NCBI RefSeq assembly: GCF_000970455.1
Contig: NZ_LAJG01000022.1
Coordinates: 186,001-250,000, forward strand
Direction: 5' to 3'
DNA from: Devosia soli
GTDB lineage: Bacteria > Pseudomonadota > Alphaproteobacteria > Rhizobiales > Devosiaceae
DNA length: 64,000 bases
Shown piece after piece: positions 61,533 through 64,000 of the stretch. A model generated the notes under the pieces. It saw only the letters and a list, made by a program, of their open reading frames with translations. It searched no databases and had not been told where the DNA came from. Position 1 is the first letter of the stretch; each line of letters opens with the position of its first letter. Position numbers and translations under genes: made by a program.

Positions 61533-62159
61533 TCAGCGTGCAACGAAGCCCGATTTCTTGAGATGGGAATAGGCGGCAATGATGGTTCGCAGCTTTTCTT
61601 CCGATGAACGATCGCCACCGTTGACGTCGGGATGGTGCATCTTCACGAGGTTTTTGTAAGCGTGCTTGATGTCGTCCGACTTGGCATGTCCGGAAAAGCC
61701 CAGTTGTTCCAGGGCGCGCCGATCGTTTTCGTTGAGAGGCTTTACCCGCTCGGCGGCCGGGCGCTGGGACTGGCGATAGCGATATTTGGCGAAGACTCCG
61801 AAAGGGTCGCCATATTTGTCGCCGGGACGCATGCTTGCCGTGCGGCCAGCGGCGCGGGCATTCTGCGGATTGCCGGTGGCAAAACTCGATCGCGACTCGG
61901 CCTTGGGCGGGGTCGTCAGGGCTTCGTCCAACTCTTCCTGGCTCATGCCGGCAAAGAAATTGAAGGCCTTATTATAGTGCCGGACGTGCTCGAGGCAGAA
62001 GTGATGGTACTGCCCCTCGCTGCGCGGTCCCTTGGGCGCGCGATACTCGCCGGCCTCTTCGCATCCCTCCCATTCACAGGTGAATTCAGCCGGCTCGGGC
62101 TTTTCTTCCCGGCGCGGTCGGATGCGGATGGATTCAAAAAGCTTGGATTGCTGTTTCAT
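61533..62159 (-). CDS. J-domain (DnaJ-like) protein, Rhizobiales type
   Basis: Protein of 208 residues with the J domain at the C-terminus instead of the N-terminus: DRRALEQLGFSGHAKSDDIKHAY, HPD motif in MHHPDVNGG and KLRTIIAAYSHLKKSGF. The N-terminal half has four or more Cys/His (CEWEGCEEAGEYRAP and HHFCLEHVRHYN), possibly a zinc-binding patch. It likely recruits DnaK to a specific client. It is divergent from bolA across 43 bases. ATG at 62159 gives MKQQSKLFES; the longer frame runs antisense through bolA. Confidence 0.88.
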   Translation of the reverse strand: MKQQSKLFESIRIRPRREEKPEPAEFTCEWEGCEEAGEYRAPKGPRSEGQYHHFCLEHVRHYNKAFNFFAGMSQEELDEALTTPPKAESRSSFATGNPQNARAAGRTASMRPGDKYGDPFGVFAKYRYRQSQRPAAERVKPLNENDRRALEQLGFSGHAKSDDIKHAYKNLVKMHHPDVNGGDRSSEEKLRTIIAAYSHLKKSGFVAR

Positions 62160-62202
62160 AGCACCTAGGTGAAAGCACAAAAGTTCAAGCGGAGCCTGCC
62201 TC

Positions 62203-62478
62203 ATGTCCACGAGGGACACGATCATAACAAAACTCACCGAGCGGTTCTCACCCCTCCACCTCGAAGTGATCGACGAATCGAACAAACATCGAGGCCATGC
62301 CGGATGGCGCGAAGGGGGCGAGACCCATTTCCGAGTCAGAATCGCGACCCGCGATCTTGACGGCTTGAGCCGCGTGGCGCAACACCGCGCGGTATTCGAA
62401 ACGCTGGACGCCGAGCTCAAGGACCGCGTCCATGCACTCAATATCGAGGTTCTGCCGGCTGGTCAGCAGCAGGCTTAG
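62203..62478 (+). CDS. BolA family protein
   Basis: Protein of 91 residues of the BolA/IbaG fold. ESNKHRGHAGWREGGETHFRVRI has the conserved His residues that bind iron-sulfur clusters with monothiol glutaredoxins. DRVHALNIEVLP is the C-terminal signature. Roles are in iron-sulfur trafficking and stress response. ATG at 62203 follows GGAG nine bases upstream. A half copy of repeat family A follows the stop. Confidence 0.92.
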   Translation: MSTRDTIITKLTERFSPLHLEVIDESNKHRGHAGWREGGETHFRVRIATRDLDGLSRVAQHRAVFETLDAELKDRVHALNIEVLPAGQQQA

Positions 62479-62484
62479 CCCTTT

Positions 62485-62519
62485 GTCGTCATTGCCGGAG
62501 TTTATCCCGGCAATCCACC
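62485..62519. repeat. Half copy of repeat family A, possible terminator of bolA
   Basis: ATTGCCGGAGTTTATCCCGGCAAT is a single hairpin equivalent to one half of the double-hairpin repeat. It sits a few bases after the bolA stop, between bolA and the convergent aroB. Confidence 0.6.
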
Positions 62520-62556
62520 GACTTCATAACGCCGCTCGCAAACCGCAGCGAAACGA

Positions 62557-63672
62557 TCAGGCTTTCCGCATCTCTTCCAAAAATGCCGAAACCTTGGCGG
62601 GATCGACATTTTTTTCGATGAAGGCCTGTCCTATGCCTCGCGTCAGGATGAAAGTCAGTGCCCCGCGCGAGACTTTTTTGTCTTGCGCGATGGCGGCCAT
62701 CAACGTTTCCGTCGAGCCCAAGGATCCGGGGATGTCGGCCAATGTGGTGGGTAGCCCCGATTTTCGCAAGTGGGCGGCAACGCGGCCCGCATCCTGACCG
62801 GGTGCGAGGCCGAGGCGGTTGGAGAAGGTATGGGCCAGCACCATGCCGATCGACACGCCCTCACCATGAAGTAGGCGGTCGGAATAGCCGGTGTCTTTCT
62901 CGAGCGCATGGCCAAAGGTGTGCCCGAGATTGAGGAGGGCACGGACGCCGGTTTCCCGCTCGTCCTCGATCACGACGCGCGCCTTATGGGCGCAACACCG
63001 AGCGATGGCTTCGCCTCGGGCCGGGCCGCCGGCAAAAATCTCGGCGTGGTTGGCTTCCAGCCACTCAAAGAATTCGGGATCATCGATGAGGCCATATTTG
63101 ACGACTTCGGCATAGCCGGCAGCGAACTGGCGCGGCGACAAGGTGTCGAGCGCCGAAAGATCGGCCAAGACCAGCTTTGGCTGGTGAAAGGCGCCGACAA
63201 GATTCTTGCCATGGGGTGAGTTTATGCCTGTCTTGCCCCCGACCGAAGAATCGACCTGGGCCAGGAGGGAGGTCGGCATCTGGACGAAATCCATGCCGCG
63301 GCGTGTGATCGAGGCAGCAAAGCCGGCAAGATCACCGACCACGCCGCCGCCGAGCGCGATGACGAGATCGTTGCGCTCGAGCTTGGCGGCAAGGAGGCCT
63401 TCGACGACGATTTGCACGTGCTCCCAGCTCTTGGTGCTTTCGCCGGCCGGGACAGTGATCGTCTGGTGGGCGAGGCCCGCCTTATCGAGACTGGCGAGGA
63501 GCCGCGGCAGTTGGGCCCTGGCGACCTCGGTGTCCGTGACGATGCCATAGCGGCAGCCGGGGAATTTTTCGCCAAGGATCGCACCGGCGTGGTCGAGCAG
63601 ATCGGGACCGATCAGAATGTCATAGGCCCGCTCGCCCAGGGCGACGTGCACTGTGTGAGAGATTTGGGCCAT
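62557..63672 (-). CDS. aroB: 3-dehydroquinate synthase
   Basis: Second shikimate-pathway enzyme, 371 residues, which cyclises DAHP to 3-dehydroquinate using NAD and zinc. GGGVVGDLAGFAASITRRGMDFVQMPTSLLAQVDSSVGGKTGIN carries the NAD and phosphate sites; metal ligands are in EVVKYGLIDD, LLNLGHTFGHALE and LLHGEGVSIGM. Standard length. It follows aroK with 11 bases between, so the two form an operon. Confidence 0.95.
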   Translation of the reverse strand: MAQISHTVHVALGERAYDILIGPDLLDHAGAILGEKFPGCRYGIVTDTEVARAQLPRLLASLDKAGLAHQTITVPAGESTKSWEHVQIVVEGLLAAKLERNDLVIALGGGVVGDLAGFAASITRRGMDFVQMPTSLLAQVDSSVGGKTGINSPHGKNLVGAFHQPKLVLADLSALDTLSPRQFAAGYAEVVKYGLIDDPEFFEWLEANHAEIFAGGPARGEAIARCCAHKARVVIEDERETGVRALLNLGHTFGHALEKDTGYSDRLLHGEGVSIGMVLAHTFSNRLGLAPGQDAGRVAAHLRKSGLPTTLADIPGSLGSTETLMAAIAQDKKVSRGALTFILTRGIGQAFIEKNVDPAKVSAFLEEMRKA

Positions 63673-63683
63673 GAACCAAGCTT

Positions 63684-64000
63684 TCAGCGCAGGTGGTTGA
63701 GGAGGGCGGTGATGATGTCAGCGGCGACGCTGTCTTGCGGCACATCGCGGCTCAAGACCGTCACGTCGGCCTCCGCATAGATGGGGTACCGATCTTCGAT
63801 CAGCTTTTCGAGCGTGGCCCGGGGGTCAGCGGTCTTGAGCAGCGGGCGGTTGGAGCGACGGGATACGCGCTCGAAAAGGATGTCGAGGTCGGCCTTGAGC
63901 CAGACGGACACCGCGCCGTCCTTGACGAGCCGCCGGGTTTCGCTGTTGACGAAAGCGCCGCCGCCGGTTGCGAGGACGAGATCGTTTTCCTTGAGCAACC
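63684..64000 (-). CDS. aroK: Shikimate kinase, 3' part (5' end outside window)
   Basis: C-terminal 105 codons of shikimate kinase, which phosphorylates shikimate at O3. Visible are the glycine-rich substrate loop ATGGGAFVN, the LID region VSRRSNRPLLK and the C-terminal YAEADVTV. The Walker A at the N-terminus lies beyond the window edge at 64000. It is immediately upstream of aroB in the same transcript. Confidence 0.92.
   Translation of the reverse strand, partial: LLKENDLVLATGGGAFVNSETRRLVKDGAVSVWLKADLDILFERVSRRSNRPLLKTADPRATLEKLIEDRYPIYAEADVTVLSRDVPQDSVAADIITALLNHLR

Overview
The window is chromosomal, GC-rich and densely coded. It looks like an alphaproteobacterium of the order Hyphomicrobiales (Rhizobiales), most like Devosia or a close relative. 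This is inferred from gene content and order, not from a database search. Pointers are a CpdR-type response regulator, a DUF2125 protein, a METTL20-type methyltransferase, a CtrA box (TTAA-N7-TTAA), and the neighbourhoods aroK-aroB/bolA/dnaJ-like/cobS-cobT, secA/parvulin/argJ and ftsE-ftsX-plsC. No tRNA, rRNA, CRISPR array, prophage, integrase or insertion sequence was recognised.

Layout. 1-9.6 kb: 3' part of pyruvate carboxylase, mtgA, a prenyl synthase, MOSC, YbaK-type deacylase and a methyltransferase run, a PACE-type membrane protein, ispG with a coupled 29-residue membrane ORF, a broken esterase, YkvA. 9.6-17.3 kb: a two-gene heterodimeric ABC exporter with one degenerate ATP site, tyrC-hisC, a methyltransferase and gloB. 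17.3-20.5 kb: a small protein behind a perfect CtrA box and a structured leader, a four-helix membrane protein, a panE-type reductase and an MFS transporter. 20.8-25.5 kb: the most accessory-looking block, a Gfo/Idh/MocA oxidoreductase, a GMC flavoprotein and two sugar-isomerase-like TIM barrels arranged around a divergent promoter with repeated TGGTAT boxes. 25.7-34 kb: fumC, rpmF, DUF2125, ChaC, an unknown protein, plsC, ftsE-ftsX, a zinc-ribbon protein, cpdR. 34-42 kb: lysA, a second ChaC, argH, TlpA, a YjfB-like pair, rhomboid, HIG1, LysR with its divergent NAD-epimerase. 42-50.6 kb: gluQ and alkA with overlapping start codons, hydrolase, HNH, ParDE, DsbB, DUF72, a secreted nuclease, an M48 lipoprotein, MutT, GNAT. 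50.7-64 kb: argJ, TetR pair, parvulin, secA, phytase-like protein, cobT, cobS, J-domain protein, BolA, aroB and the 3' part of aroK.

Most genes are housekeeping: amino-acid synthesis (lysA, argH, argJ, hisC, tyrC, aroB, aroK), isoprenoids (ispG and the prenyl synthase), the envelope (mtgA, ftsEX, plsC, secA, parvulin, M48), cobalt chelation (cobST) and cell-cycle control (cpdR, CtrA box). Several families of intergenic palindromic repeats are scattered through the window, usually at gene ends. The points most worth following are the sugar-oxidation block, the CtrA-linked small protein, the shared CATG start of gluQ and alkA, the degenerate ABC exporter and the recently broken esterase.
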